Of a stretch of 32,153 nucleotides of DNA, positions 1-9,745 are shown piece after piece. Within the stretch, counting starts at the first letter, position 1, and the number at the start of each line of letters is the position of its first letter. The notes under the pieces are model-generated. The model made no database searches. It was not told the origin of the DNA and saw only the letters and a program-made list of their open reading frames with translations. The stretch is from Alphaproteobacteria bacterium. GTDB lineage: Bacteria > Pseudomonadota > Alphaproteobacteria > Rhodospirillales > WMHbin7. The DNA lies in NCBI GenBank assembly GCA_015232335.1, contig JADFZV010000037.1, positions 1 through 32,153 of the forward strand, in the 5' to 3' direction. The position numbers were made by a program, and so were the translations under genes.

Positions 1-473
<473 letters not shown>

Positions 474-485
474 CGAAAAAGGTCC

Positions 486-1339
<854 letters not shown>

Positions 1340-1597
1340 TCGTCTTTCCTTCGTTGCCTGCCTTACGTCGTCACACCACGTCAAAACTCCACCCGGCACG
1401 GCCAGATAAAGCAACATCGGCCCGGCCAAAACCGGGCGAAGCAAAAAGAAACAACCGGGGTGACCCGGTCGTTCTTTGTTCGAGAACCAATCTGTGAGGC
1501 GTTACGCCGCTCAAATCCGCGCCGGGAAACGGCGCTTTTTGAACGAGATAACCGCGTCTAGGACGTTGCCTACCACCGGCTCCCCGAAGAGGCGCGC
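1340..1597 (-). promoter_or_regulatory. Long structured leader of the str operon, possible attenuator
   Basis: No gene is seen between rpsL and the tetR-family gene. Read on the minus strand from the promoter, three hairpins precede rpsL. The first is GCGCCG-TTTCC-CGGCGC at 1519-1535. The second, at 1450-1473, has a 10-bp stem with one G-U pair and a UCAC loop, and is followed by a T-rich run. The third is GCCCGG-TTTTGG-CCGGGC at 1420-1437. The 5' arm of hairpin 2 (ACCGGG) can alternatively pair with CCCGGT of hairpin 3, which would open the terminator. The hairpins are seen; their regulatory role is inferred. Confidence 0.45.
1441..1473 (-). terminator. Intrinsic terminator-like hairpin upstream of rpsL
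   Basis: On the minus strand AACGACCGGG, loop TCAC, and CCCGGTTGTT form a 10-bp stem followed directly by TCTTTTTGC. It lies downstream of the proposed str promoter and about 100 nt before the rpsL start. It is therefore either an attenuator of the str operon or the terminator of the upstream tetR-family gene, if the real rpsL promoter is nearer than proposed. The stem is nearly symmetrical, so it could also act weakly on the plus strand. Confidence 0.5.
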
Positions 1598-1626
1598 ATC
1601 CTATGCACCGAACCCAGGCCCGTCAA
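1598..1626 (-). promoter_or_regulatory. Probable sigma70-type promoter of the str operon
   Basis: On the minus strand TTGACG (1626-1621) is followed by exactly 17 nt and then TAGGAT (1603-1598). These match the -35 and -10 consensus at 5/6 and 4/6. Transcription would start near 1590, leaving a leader of about 250 nt before rpsL. Confidence 0.55.
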
Positions 1627-1685
1627 GGGAAAGATTAGCCCCTTGCACAATCACCCAGTCCTTGGGGCAAGTCCTGGAAAAATCT

Positions 1686-2333
1686 CTACTTCTTGGGGAT
1701 GACAGGGGCGCATGAGGCGACGAAGGCCGCCGCCGCCACCGCCGCGTGGCGTTCGATCTCTTCGCTGCTTGCCTCATTCTGCAGGCCCAGCAGGCATTTC
1801 AGATAAAGCTTGCCCTTCAACTGTCCCAGGAACAGATCAGCTCCGGTGGCCGGGTCAGGAACGTGCAGCCGGCCTTGCTGATGTAAATAGTCGAGATAGG
1901 TCGCCACCATCTGAAGTGTGCGGGCAGGCCCGGAGCGGTAGAAAGCCTCGCTCAATTCCGGCAGCCGCGTGGATTCGGCCAGAACGAGGCGAACGGCGGC
2001 CAGGGCATCTTGCGCCAGCAACATGCCCAGAAAGCGCTTTGCCACGGCCAGAAGCCCCTCATAGGGATCGTCGCCCAGATGCAGGGGGAGTAGATTTTCG
2101 CCCATATTGGCCCGGAAGCGCTCCTGCACCATGGCCTCGAAGAGAGCCTGCTTGGACTTGAAATGCGCGTACAGCGTGGCCTTCGAGACCCCCGCAGCGC
2201 CCGCGATGGCGTCCATGCTGGTGGCCAAATAGCCTTGGCTCATGAAAAGCCGCTTGGCGGCCTCCTGAATCAGCACCCCCTTGCCCAGCAACTCTTTGGC
2301 CATTTGCGGGCTTTGCTGCCTGGATGCACCCAT
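1686..2333 (-). CDS. TetR/AcrR-family transcriptional repressor
   Basis: This is a one-component repressor, probably of the divergent efflux genes at 2404-4979. The 215-residue product has an N-terminal helix-turn-helix domain at about residues 20-66: AAKRLFMSQGYLATSMDAIA, then GAAGVSKATLYAHFKSKQAL, which is the TetR signature of recognition helix plus the YxHFxSK motif. The C-terminal part (about 90-205) is a helical ligand-binding and dimerisation domain. Its sequence varies too much between family members to predict the inducer. The start at 2333 is preceded by GAGGGGG at 8-nt spacing. The gene is separated from the efflux pair by 70 bp that contain a palindrome overlapping the proposed promoters of both units. 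That arrangement indicates autoregulation plus control of the pump, relieved by a pump substrate (inference). Confidence 0.88.
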   Translation of the reverse strand: MGASRQQSPQMAKELLGKGVLIQEAAKRLFMSQGYLATSMDAIAGAAGVSKATLYAHFKSKQALFEAMVQERFRANMGENLLPLHLGDDPYEGLLAVAKRFLGMLLAQDALAAVRLVLAESTRLPELSEAFYRSGPARTLQMVATYLDYLHQQGRLHVPDPATGADLFLGQLKGKLYLKCLLGLQNEASSEEIERHAAVAAAAFVASCAPVIPKK

Positions 2334-2338
2334 GAATC

Positions 2339-2367
2339 TTGACCCCCTCGCCTTCCCAGCGTATTAA
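2339..2367 (+). promoter_or_regulatory. Probable promoter of the efflux operon
   Basis: TTGACC (2339-2344), 17 nt, TATTAA (2362-2367). The palindromic operator at 2364-2386 covers the -10 box and the expected start site, as in simple TetR-type repression. A weaker promoter for the divergent gene reads TTGAAC (2386-2381), 17 nt, TACGCT (2363-2358) on the other strand. Confidence 0.5.
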
Positions 2368-2386
2368 ACTAAACCGTTCAGTTCAA
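2364..2386. promoter_or_regulatory. Palindromic operator for the TetR-family regulator
   Basis: AACTAAAC-C-GTTCAGTT at 2367-2383 is an inverted repeat with 7 of 8 arm positions matching, centred on one base. The symmetry continues in the outer TT/AA at 2364-2365 and 2385-2386. It is the only clear palindrome between the divergent genes and lies across both promoters, where a TetR-family operator is expected. Binding itself is inferred. Confidence 0.55.
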
Positions 2387-2403
2387 TTCCGCAAGGCCGC
2401 CCC

Positions 2404-3438
2404 ATGCCGCCCCCGGTCAAGAAACGCATCGCCATTGTTTCTCTTATCCTTCTGGCCCTGGTCGCAGGCTCTTTAATCTATTGGTGGAGCGGGCGTCATA
2501 TCGAACGCACCGATGACGCCTATGTCGCCAGCGACATCACCTCGATGGCGGCCAGGATTGCGGGATATGTCGCGGCCATCGAGGTTGCCGACAATCAACC
2601 CGTGCGGGCAGGCGACATTCTTGTCCGCCTGGAAAGCCGCGATTATGAGGCCAGACGCGACCAAGCCCAGGCGACCCTTGAATCGCGCCGCCAGGCCCTG
2701 GCGGGGATCGAAGCGCGCCTTAAGCTTCAAGAGTCCTCGATCCGCCAGGCGGGGGCGGACGTCTCTGCCGCAAAGGCCGATACCGAGCGGGCCCGCAGCG
2801 ATTTCGAACGCACCCGGCAGTTGGTCAAAAGCGAGTCGGCCTCGCGCCAGAAGCTCGACCTGACCCAGGCCGATTCCGAGCGCACGGCAGCCCACTTAAA
2901 CCGCGCCCATGCCGGGGTTGATGCCGCCAAGCGTCAAGTGAGCGTGCTGGAAGCCGAACTGGCCCAGGCCAGGGCTCAGGTCGAGGAAGCCCAGGCGCAG
3001 GTGGAACTGTCCAACATCGATCTTGAGAACACCGTCATCCGCTCGCCGGTCGATGGCGTGATCGGCAACCGAGCCGCCCAGGTGGGTGAATATGTGCGCC
3101 CCGGCACCCAGCTTCTGGTCGTGGTCCCCCTGGCACAGGTCTGGGTGGAGGCCAATTTCAAGGAAACCCAGCTCACCCGCATGCGGCCCGGCCAGCCGGC
3201 GCTGATCAAAATCGACGCCTACCCCGAGCATGACATCGTCGGGCATGTCGAGAGCATCGCCCCCGCTTCGGGAGCGCGTTTCAGCCTGTTGCCGCCAGAG
3301 AACGCCACCGGCAACTTCACCAAGGTCGTGCAGCGCATCCCCGTGCGCATCGCCCTTCCCGACAGCCATCCTCTGGCCGGGCGGATCGTGCCCGGCCTCT
3401 CGGCGGTGGTGCGCGTGGATACGACCACTTCCCCATGA
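2404..3438 (+). CDS. HlyD/EmrA-type membrane fusion protein of an efflux pump
   Basis: This is the periplasmic adaptor that couples an inner-membrane MFS exporter to an outer-membrane channel. The 344-residue protein has an N-terminal membrane anchor at about residues 9-28 (IAIVSLILLALVAGSLIYWW). The lipoyl/barrel-sandwich half motif ARIAGYVAAIEVADNQPVRAG lies at about 50-70. A long Ala/Gln/Glu-rich coiled-coil hairpin spans about 85-205. The second lipoyl half follows with NTVIRSPVDGVIGNRAAQVGEYV, and a beta-barrel with VWVEANFKETQLTRM. This is the EmrA/HlyD_D23 layout. The stop overlaps the start of the MFS gene in ATGA, indicating translational coupling. Expression is probably controlled by the divergent TetR-family repressor. 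The pump substrate cannot be read from the sequence, so I give no symbol although EmrA is the closest named family. Confidence 0.92.
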   Translation: MPPPVKKRIAIVSLILLALVAGSLIYWWSGRHIERTDDAYVASDITSMAARIAGYVAAIEVADNQPVRAGDILVRLESRDYEARRDQAQATLESRRQALAGIEARLKLQESSIRQAGADVSAAKADTERARSDFERTRQLVKSESASRQKLDLTQADSERTAAHLNRAHAGVDAAKRQVSVLEAELAQARAQVEEAQAQVELSNIDLENTVIRSPVDGVIGNRAAQVGEYVRPGTQLLVVVPLAQVWVEANFKETQLTRMRPGQPALIKIDAYPEHDIVGHVESIAPASGARFSLLPPENATGNFTKVVQRIPVRIALPDSHPLAGRIVPGLSAVVRVDTTTSP

Positions 3439-4979
3439 ACCGGCCGGTCGAGCGCAGCGACTGGATCGGCTTTCTGGCCATGGTCGTCGGCATGTTCATG
3501 GCCATTCTGGACATTCAGATCGTCTCCAGCTCACTCAGCGAAATTCAGGCGGGACTGTCGGCGGGGCGCGATGAAATCTCCTGGGTGCAGACCTCCTATC
3601 TGATCGCCGAAGTGGTGATGATCCCGCTGTCCGGCTGGCTGGCCCGGGTCTTTTCGACCAGATGGCTGTTTTTGGGTTCGGTTCTGACCTTCACCCTGTC
3701 GAGTGCGGCCTGCGCGCTCGCCTGGGACATCGATTCGATGATCGTCTTCAGAGCCCTTCAGGGATTTCTGGGCGGCGCCATGATCCCTACCGTCTTCGCC
3801 TCGGCCTTCATGATCTTTCCCAAGGAACGCATGCCCATGATCAGCGTGCTGATCGGCCTGGTGGCGACCATGGCCCCCACATTAGGCCCGGTGGTAGGGG
3901 GATGGATCACCGATGCGCTTTCCTGGCACTGGCTGTTCCTGATCAATCTTCCTGTAGGTCTCTTGGTGGCGGGCAGTGTTTTCCTGTTCGTGCGCATCGA
4001 CAAGCCCAACCTTGACATGCTGAAGCGGATCGATGTTGCGGGCATTGTGCTGATGGCCCTGTTTCTGGGCGCCCTTGAATACACGCTGGAGGAAGGCCCC
4101 GCCGACAACTGGTTCGAGACCGACGCCATCGTCTTATGGACCGCCTGTACGGCAACTGCGGGCATTCTGTTCATCTGGCGGGAATTGGTCTGCAAGAATC
4201 CGGTGGTCGATCTCTTCGCCTTCAGAAACGCCAACTTCTCGATCGGCTGCCTGTTCAGCTTCGTCATTGGATCAGGCCTTTACGGCTCGGTCTATCTGCT
4301 GCCCCTGTTCCTAAGCCGGGTGCGCGGCATGAGCAGCTATGACATCGGCGTGACCATGATCGTGACCGGCGCCTTCCAGTTCCTGTCGGCCCCCCTGGCC
4401 GGAGCCCTGTCCAAAAAGATGGACCCCCGCCTGATGCTGGGCGCGGGCCTTACCCTGTTCGGCGTCGGGCTGTGGCTGACCACCGCCATGACCGCCGACT
4501 GGGGCTATTGGGAGCTGTTCCTGCCCCAGGCGGTGCGCGGCGTTTCCTTGATGCTGTGCTTTCTGCCCATCAACATGCTGGCTCTCGGCACCCTGCCTCG
4601 AGACGAAGTGCAGAATGCCAGCGGCCTTTACAATCTGATGCGCAATCTGGGCGGCGCCATCGGTCTGGCCGCCATCAACACGGTGCTGATTTCACGCTTT
4701 GATCTGCACCGCGCCCAGCTTGCGGAAACTCTGTCGGCGGGGCGCAGTCAGGCAAGCGAGATGCTGGCCGCCCTGAGCGAGCGCCTGGGCGACCTGCTGA
4801 CCACCAACCCCGAGCTGGCCGCCCTTAAGCTGCTGGGACGACTGTTGGAGCGCGAAGCCTGGGTGATGACCTTTTCGGATGCCTTTATGCTGCTAGCCCT
4901 TGGATTCTTTGCGGCGCTTCTCTTTATGCCCTGGATCAGAAGTGTTGCCGGGAACAAAGCACCCGGCGAAGCCCACTAA
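3435..4979 (+). CDS. DHA2-family MFS drug exporter (EmrB type)
   Basis: This is an inner-membrane proton-driven antiporter that works with the adaptor encoded just upstream to expel drugs or hydrophobic compounds. The 514-residue length and hydrophobic pattern fit the 14-helix DHA2 family. It begins with WIGFLAMVVGMFMAILDIQI, the usual helix 1 with its Asp. It then has the motif A region around GWLARVFSTRWLFLGS (about 65-80) and the motif C-like GLVATMAPTLGPVVGGWIT (about 137-155) typical of antiporters. The C-terminal helix (SDAFMLLALGFFAALLFMPW) is also family-typical. It overlaps the adaptor gene by 4 bp and ends 5 bp from the convergent gshA stop; I see no intrinsic terminator between them. 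The missing outer-membrane channel is presumably encoded elsewhere. Confidence 0.93.
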   Translation: MNRPVERSDWIGFLAMVVGMFMAILDIQIVSSSLSEIQAGLSAGRDEISWVQTSYLIAEVVMIPLSGWLARVFSTRWLFLGSVLTFTLSSAACALAWDIDSMIVFRALQGFLGGAMIPTVFASAFMIFPKERMPMISVLIGLVATMAPTLGPVVGGWITDALSWHWLFLINLPVGLLVAGSVFLFVRIDKPNLDMLKRIDVAGIVLMALFLGALEYTLEEGPADNWFETDAIVLWTACTATAGILFIWRELVCKNPVVDLFAFRNANFSIGCLFSFVIGSGLYGSVYLLPLFLSRVRGMSSYDIGVTMIVTGAFQFLSAPLAGALSKKMDPRLMLGAGLTLFGVGLWLTTAMTADWGYWELFLPQAVRGVSLMLCFLPINMLALGTLPRDEVQNASGLYNLMRNLGGAIGLAAINTVLISRFDLHRAQLAETLSAGRSQASEMLAALSERLGDLLTTNPELAALKLLGRLLEREAWVMTFSDAFMLLALGFFAALLFMPWIRSVAGNKAPGEAH

Positions 4980-4984
4980 GTTGG

Positions 4985-6352
4985 TCAAAAAGCATAATCG
5001 ATATAAATGGGATCGACCGATTCCTTCCACGGCCCATGATAGGAGGCCAGCAGGATTTCAGCCGGCGTGATGCCTCGCTCCGCAATGCGATCCAGGGGAT
5101 CGAGAAATCCGCTTTCGTCGCGCCCGACATCATCAAGGCGTGAGCGCCCGATCAGCCCCTCCCTTGCGATGAACAGCATGCGCAGCGCCTGATCGCGCAC
5201 CAAACCCTTGCGGAAAGGGGCTTTCAACCCCATCCGGGGCACATCGGCCCTGAGCGTGGCCATCTCGTCGATGGTCCAGTCCTTGACCATCTCCCAGGCC
5301 TCATCAAGCGCTTCCTGATCATACAGCAAGCCTGTCCACAGCGCGGGCAGGGCGCAGATGCGGCTCCAGGAACCGCCGTCGGCGCCGCGCATTTCCAGAT
5401 AGCGCTTCAGGCGCACCTCGGGAAAGGCTGTGGTGACATGGTCGGCCCAATCGCCCATCTGGGGCACCTCGCCCGGCAGGGCGGGCAGACACCCCTTCAT
5501 GAAATCGCGAAACGACTGACCGGACGCGTCGATATAGCGCCCCTCGCGATAGACAAAGTACATCGGCATATCGAGCAGGTAATCGACATAGCGCTCGAAG
5601 CCCATGCCCGGCTCGAACACGAAGGGCAACATACCCGAGCGGGCCTTGTCGGTATCCGTCCAGATATGGCTGCGATAGCTTAGGAAGCCGTTGGGTTTGC
5701 CCTCGGTGAAGGGCGAATTGGCGAACAGCGCCGTCGCAATGGGCTGAAGGGCCAAAGCCACGCGGAATTTTTTGACCATGTCGGCTTCGCTGGAAAAATC
5801 CAGATTGGCCTGCACCGTACAGGTGCGCAGCATCATATCAAGGCCCAGAGACCCCACTTTGGGCATATAGGCCCGCATGATGGCGTAACGCCCCTTGGGC
5901 ATCCAATGGATCTCGTCTCGGCGCCATTTGGGGTCGAAGCCAAGACCTGCCAGTCCGATGCCGAGCCGGTCGGCCACCTCTGTCACCTGGCGCAGATGCT
6001 CATGCACCTCCTCACAGGTCTGGTGCAGGGTTTCCAAAGGGGCGCCTGAGAGTTCCACTTGCCCGCCGGGCTCCAACGTGATCGACGAACCCGCCTGGTG
6101 CAGCAGCGCTATCGCCTTACCCTGCTCGAACACGGGCTTCCATCCGAAAACCTGAAGTCCTTCCAAAAGAGCCTGAATGCCCTTGGCTCCCTCGTAAGGC
6201 AAAGGGCGGAACGTGCCCTGCTCGAAAGCGAATTTCTCATGCTCGGTGCCAATCCGCCAGGCGGGCCTGGGCTTGCAGCCGCTTTCCAGCCAAGCGACCA
6301 GTTGGGTTTTGCTTTCGATAAGGTGGATATCTTGTTTGGCTGGAGCTGACAT
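4985..6352 (-). CDS. gshA: Glutamate-cysteine ligase (plant/alphaproteobacterial type)
   Basis: This enzyme catalyses the ATP-dependent joining of glutamate and cysteine, the first and limiting step of glutathione synthesis, in the cytosol. With the start at 6352 ([14 protein letters not shown]) it is 455 residues, normal for this class. Recognisable blocks include [12 protein letters not shown] (about 32-43), the [15 protein letters not shown] and [13 protein letters not shown] segments, and [20 protein letters not shown], characteristic of the GCS2 family shared by proteobacteria and plants. A start at 6421 is also open. It would abut the divergent regulator (its ATG shares bases 6420-6421 with that gene's ATG) and adds a sequence unlike the family, so I prefer 6352. 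Neither start has a strong ribosome-binding site. The gene converges with the efflux operon. Confidence 0.9.
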   Translation of the reverse strand: MSAPAKQDIHLIESKTQLVAWLESGCKPRPAWRIGTEHEKFAFEQGTFRPLPYEGAKGIQALLEGLQVFGWKPVFEQGKAIALLHQAGSSITLEPGGQVELSGAPLETLHQTCEEVHEHLRQVTEVADRLGIGLAGLGFDPKWRRDEIHWMPKGRYAIMRAYMPKVGSLGLDMMLRTCTVQANLDFSSEADMVKKFRVALALQPIATALFANSPFTEGKPNGFLSYRSHIWTDTDKARSGMLPFVFEPGMGFERYVDYLLDMPMYFVYREGRYIDASGQSFRDFMKGCLPALPGEVPQMGDWADHVTTAFPEVRLKRYLEMRGADGGSWSRICALPALWTGLLYDQEALDEAWEMVKDWTIDEMATLRADVPRMGLKAPFRKGLVRDQALRMLFIAREGLIGRSRLDDVGRDESGFLDPLDRIAERGITPAEILLASYHGPWKESVDPIYIDYAF

Positions 6353-6419
6353 CTGCTCAGGAGAGCCCAGACGCGCCCTTGCGTCAACACAAGAGTTCTT
6401 GAATTTCACCTCTTCAGGC

Positions 6420-7436
6420 ATGATTATTCTTCATATGGTCCATACACCCATTCATGTTCTCGTCATCGAGGACAATCCCGGCGACGCCCGACTGATTGAG
6501 CTGATGCTGTCCGAGCAAGCCGAGGACATCTATCGCCCTTCTTTTGCCGTGCGCCTGGCCGAGGGCTTGGAGATTTTGTCGCGCCAGCCCTTCGAGATCG
6601 TTCTGCTCGATCTGTCCCTGCCAGATTCGCACGGCATGTCCACCGTCGAGGCGGTTTTGGAGGCGGCACCCGCCACCCCCATCATCGTGCTGACCGGCCT
6701 AGCCGACGAAACGACGGCCATGGCCGCCATGAAGGCGGGGGCTCAGGACTATCTGGCCAAGGGCCAGGGTGACGGCGAGACGCTGCGCCGTTCCATCCGC
6801 TATGCGATCGAGCGCATGCGGACCGAGGAGGACCGGCGCGAATCAGGCGAGCGTTTGCGCCGCGCCTTGATGCAGACCATCCAGGCGGTGGGACTGACCA
6901 TCGAGAAGCGCGATCCCTATACGGCGGGTCATCAGCAGCGGGTCTCCGAGCTGGCCGTCGCCATCGGGCGCGAACTGGACTTCGAGCCAGAGCGGCTGGA
7001 AGGGTTGATGCTGGGCAGCGTTATCCACGATATCGGCAAAATCGCCATTCCCTCCTCGTTTCTGAATAAGCCGGGCAAGCTGACCGCCACCGAATTTGCC
7101 CTGATCAAAACGCACAGCGCCATCGGCTTTGATATCATCAAGGACGTGGAATTCACCTGGCCCATCGCCCAGATGGTGCGCCAACATCACGAACGGATGG
7201 ACGGCTCGGGCTATCCCGACGGCCTTCAGGGAGGCGACATCTTGCTTGAATCGAGAATCATTTGCGTGGCCGACGTCATCGAATCGATGGCCTCGAACCG
7301 GCCTTACCGCGCTGCGCTCGGCATCGATGTCGCCCTGGCAGAGGTCGCCAAGAACAAGGGGCGGCTTTACGATTCCGACGTCACCGAGGCCTGCATGAGA
7401 TTGTTCAAGGAAGGAAGGTTCAGCTTCGGCTTGTAG
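6420..7436 (+). CDS. Response regulator with HD-GYP output domain
   Basis: This is a two-component regulator that probably hydrolyses cyclic di-GMP when phosphorylated. The 338-residue protein has a receiver domain at about 10-130: [13 protein letters not shown] supplies the acidic pocket, Asp64 in [11 protein letters not shown] is the phospho-acceptor, VLTGLAD follows, and Lys is in [11 protein letters not shown] helical linker leads to an HD-GYP domain at about 150-335. Metal and catalytic residues are visible in [11 protein letters not shown], the His of [22 protein letters not shown] and CVADVIESM. The HHExxDGxGYP signature is intact, so activity is expected. The start is either ATG at 6420 or ATG at 6435; the first is used here, without a clear Shine-Dalgarno for either. 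No partner kinase is adjacent. It resembles RpfG-type proteins in layout, but that name is not assigned. Confidence 0.9.
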   Translation: MIILHMVHTPIHVLVIEDNPGDARLIELMLSEQAEDIYRPSFAVRLAEGLEILSRQPFEIVLLDLSLPDSHGMSTVEAVLEAAPATPIIVLTGLADETTAMAAMKAGAQDYLAKGQGDGETLRRSIRYAIERMRTEEDRRESGERLRRALMQTIQAVGLTIEKRDPYTAGHQQRVSELAVAIGRELDFEPERLEGLMLGSVIHDIGKIAIPSSFLNKPGKLTATEFALIKTHSAIGFDIIKDVEFTWPIAQMVRQHHERMDGSGYPDGLQGGDILLESRIICVADVIESMASNRPYRAALGIDVALAEVAKNKGRLYDSDVTEACMRLFKEGRFSFGL

Positions 7437-7440
7437 CCAA

Positions 7441-8751
7441 CTACAGCCCGTCGATCATGCGCTTCATTTCGCCGTGATCCGGGCTTTCGGGGTCAAGCTG
7501 CTCCAGAAGACGCGTCCAAAGCGCTTTCGCTTCCTTCTTGTTTCCGGCATCCAGGGCGGCTTGGCCCGCCAAAAACAGCGCGTCAACCGCCTTGGCATCC
7601 TTTTCCAGAACCTTGTTCATCAGGGCCAACGCTTCTGCCGGCACCTTGGCCTTGGGATCATTGGCCCGCGCCGCCTCATAGAGCATGACGGCATGGGATT
7701 GAATGATCTCAAGATCGTTGGGGGCCAGCTTGGCGGCCCGGCCATAAGCGTCAACCGCGCGCTCGATCTCGCCCAGGGCGGCGTAGGAGCGGCCCAGCAT
7801 CGACCAGCCCTGCACATCGTTGGGATTGTCCTTCATGCGCGCTTCCAGGCGCTTGACCATGGCTGCGATATCGGGAGCGCCATTTGCCGTGGCGGGCGCC
7901 TTGCCCGAAGCCAGGGCTTCGGCTTCGGCGATGCGCCCTTTCAAAAGCGAGAGCCAGGGCGCATCCGGCGGTGAAGCGGCTTCCATACGCTTCCAGAAGA
8001 CCAAGGCTCCCTTGGCATCGTTTTCCTGCATGCGCGATTGTCCCAGGAAATAAAGCGCCTTGGGATGATTGGGCGATGCCAGCAGCACGGCGTTGAAGGC
8101 CTGCACGGCATCGGGCGTCACCTCGCCTTGTGCGGCATAGACCAGGGACTCGCCCATCTCGGAGACCAGATCGGGATCGCGCTCGCCGTTCAAGAGGGCG
8201 TGGCGCAGGGAATCGGCGGCATCGGCATGGCGCAGCAACTGGCGCTGAGCACGGCCCAGATCGCGCCAGGAAGCGCCATCCGTGGGCTTGAGCCCCAGAA
8301 TCAACGTCAGGCGCTCGACCTCGTCCAGACGATGCTGGGCCTCGGTTCTGTCCAGATTCATGCGTTGGGCCAGCCGCTCCAGATAGGGCTGGTCGGCCTG
8401 CTTGGGCTGGCCGATCAATCCATAAAGCGCAAGACCGCAAAGCGGCAGCAGCACCAGCAGAGCCACCAGCAATCCCAAGCGGCCTTTCTTATCCAAGGGC
8501 CGAGCCTGATCGGCATGGGCGTGGCTGGCGGTCAGAAGGCGGCGCTGAATTTCAAGCTTGGCGGCCAGGGCGGCCTGATCGTCGATCAGGCCCTGGCCAT
8601 GTTCTTCCTCAAGCTCGGTCAACTGGTCCTTATAGACAGCCAGATCGAAATCCGAACGCTGGCCCGCTGGTTGGGAAGTGGTGCGCAGCAGGGGGCGCAC
8701 CGTCAAAAGAACGGCGATCGACGACAAAAGTGCGGCCAGCACCCAGATCAT
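7441..8751 (-). CDS. ccmI: Cytochrome c biogenesis protein CcmI
   Basis: CcmI is an apocytochrome c chaperone of the System I heme-ligation complex, working with CcmF and CcmH at the periplasmic face of the membrane. The 436-residue product starts MIWVLAALLSSIAVLLTVRP. It has a first membrane helix at 1-21 and a leucine-zipper-like cytoplasmic loop (KDQLTELEEEHGQGLIDD) at about 41-58. A second helix lies at about 90-114, and the periplasmic C-terminal domain has TPR repeats (for example GWSMLGRSYAALGEIERAVDAYGRAAKLAPND). The open frame extends 49 codons upstream inside ccmH. The ATG at 8751 overlaps the ccmH stop by one base (TGATG) and starts exactly at the conserved helix, so it is chosen. 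It is the last gene of the run and converges with the HD-GYP regulator gene 4 bp away. Confidence 0.93.
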   Translation of the reverse strand: MIWVLAALLSSIAVLLTVRPLLRTTSQPAGQRSDFDLAVYKDQLTELEEEHGQGLIDDQAALAAKLEIQRRLLTASHAHADQARPLDKKGRLGLLVALLVLLPLCGLALYGLIGQPKQADQPYLERLAQRMNLDRTEAQHRLDEVERLTLILGLKPTDGASWRDLGRAQRQLLRHADAADSLRHALLNGERDPDLVSEMGESLVYAAQGEVTPDAVQAFNAVLLASPNHPKALYFLGQSRMQENDAKGALVFWKRMEAASPPDAPWLSLLKGRIAEAEALASGKAPATANGAPDIAAMVKRLEARMKDNPNDVQGWSMLGRSYAALGEIERAVDAYGRAAKLAPNDLEIIQSHAVMLYEAARANDPKAKVPAEALALMNKVLEKDAKAVDALFLAGQAALDAGNKKEAKALWTRLLEQLDPESPDHGEMKRMIDGL

Positions 8752-9209
8752 CAGCCCTGATCCTTCATGATGCGTTCCAGTTCCCGTTGCTCCTCGGCGC
8801 TTAAGGGCTGAGGGGCAGCGCCCTCGCGGCGCTGGCGGCGATAATAGGCGCGTCCCACCAGTCCAGCGGCCAAAGCAAGCCCCAGAGGGCCCAGCCACAA
8901 AAGCCAGGTCTTGGGATTGAAAGGCGGTTTTAGCAGCACATAGTCGCCGTAGCGGTCGACCAGGAATTGCTTAACCGCCGAATCGCTGTCACCGGCACTG
9001 ATGCGCTCGCGCACGATCTGGCGCAAATCCTTGGCCAGATCGGCATCCGAATCATCAATCGATTGATTCTGACAAACCAGGCAACGCAGCTCGGCGCCGA
9101 TCTCACGCGCCCTGGCCTCCTGGGCCGGGTCTTTGAGCATTTCGGCTGGATCGACCGCAAGTGCTGGCGCCGACGTCAAAAGCAGCAGGGAAAGGATCAA
9201 GCGCTTCAT
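8751..9209 (-). CDS. ccmH: Cytochrome c maturation thiol oxidoreductase CcmH
   Basis: CcmH is a membrane-anchored periplasmic thioredoxin-like subunit that keeps the CXXCH cysteines of apocytochrome c reduced and helps present them for heme attachment. The 152-residue protein has a signal peptide at 1-18 (MKRLILSLLLLTSAPALA). The family motif LRCLVCQNQSI carries the active cysteines Cys43 and Cys46, and the next block is DSDADLAKDLRQIVRERI. A C-terminal membrane helix (about 105-124) follows KPPFNPKTWLLWLGP, which is typical. It overlaps ccmG by 4 bp upstream and ccmI by 1 bp downstream, so it is translationally coupled. This is the short CcmH (CycL-like) form; the TPR part carried by E. coli CcmH is the separate CcmI here. 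Confidence 0.95.
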   Translation of the reverse strand: MKRLILSLLLLTSAPALAVDPAEMLKDPAQEARAREIGAELRCLVCQNQSIDDSDADLAKDLRQIVRERISAGDSDSAVKQFLVDRYGDYVLLKPPFNPKTWLLWLGPLGLALAAGLVGRAYYRRQRREGAAPQPLSAEEQRELERIMKDQG

Positions 9210-9745
9210 TTCTGAAGCTCCTTGATGATGGGCAGCAAGGTCTGGCGCCAGTTCCTCTCGTCAATGATGCCGACATGCTTGTAGCGGATGCGACCCTCGG
9301 CATCGACGATGAAGGATTCGGGCGCTCCGGTCACGCCGAAATCGACGGCGGTGCGCCCCGGCGGCGGGTCGGTTCCGACGCGCGTATAAGGGTCGCCGTT
9401 CTTTTGCAGCCACAGCATGCCCTGCACGGGATCGTCGCGCCAGTCGATGCCGTGAATGGGCACGACACCTTCGGCCTTCAAGCGCATCAGCATGGGATGT
9501 TCGGCAACGCAAGACACACACCAGGAACCGAAGATATTGACCAGCGATACCTGGCCCTTGAAATGTTCGCTCTTCAAGCCGGTATCGCCGCGCCCTGGAA
9601 GGGCCGCCAGATCCATCTGGGGCACCGGGCGGTCAATCAGCACCGAGGGAATGGCCTTGGGATCGAGAAACAATCCCCGGAAAAAGAATCCCAACAGCCC
9701 CAGAAAGACCAGAACCGGCAACAGATAGGCCAGACGCCGTTTCAT
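9206..9745 (-). CDS. ccmG: Thiol:disulfide interchange protein CcmG/DsbE
   Basis: CcmG is a membrane-tethered periplasmic thioredoxin-fold reductant. It receives electrons from DsbD/CcdA and reduces CcmH or apocytochrome c before heme ligation. The 179-residue product has an N-terminal anchor (about 5-22). It then has a thioredoxin domain with the redox motif WCVSC at 75-79 inside VSLVNIFGSWCVSCVAEHP. It also has the CcmG-specific GIDWRDDP block and a later GAPESFIVDAEGRIRYKHVG containing the cis-proline region. The motif WCxxC with VS instead of the frequent PT is a common variant in this family. It overlaps ccmF by 4 bp and ccmH by 4 bp. Confidence 0.95.
   Translation of the reverse strand: MKRRLAYLLPVLVFLGLLGFFFRGLFLDPKAIPSVLIDRPVPQMDLAALPGRGDTGLKSEHFKGQVSLVNIFGSWCVSCVAEHPMLMRLKAEGVVPIHGIDWRDDPVQGMLWLQKNGDPYTRVGTDPPPGRTAVDFGVTGAPESFIVDAEGRIRYKHVGIIDERNWRQTLLPIIKELQK

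Noticed and set aside
1519..1540. GCGCCG-GGAAA-CGGCGC-TTTTT on the plus strand, a terminator look-alike
   Set aside because: No plus-strand gene lies upstream for it to terminate; the same stem is treated as a leader hairpin of the minus-strand str transcript.
8752..8898. 49-codon N-terminal extension of ccmI
   Set aside because: Lies inside ccmH, is Arg/Gly/Pro-rich and unlike the family; the ATG at 8751 overlapping the ccmH stop is the natural start.
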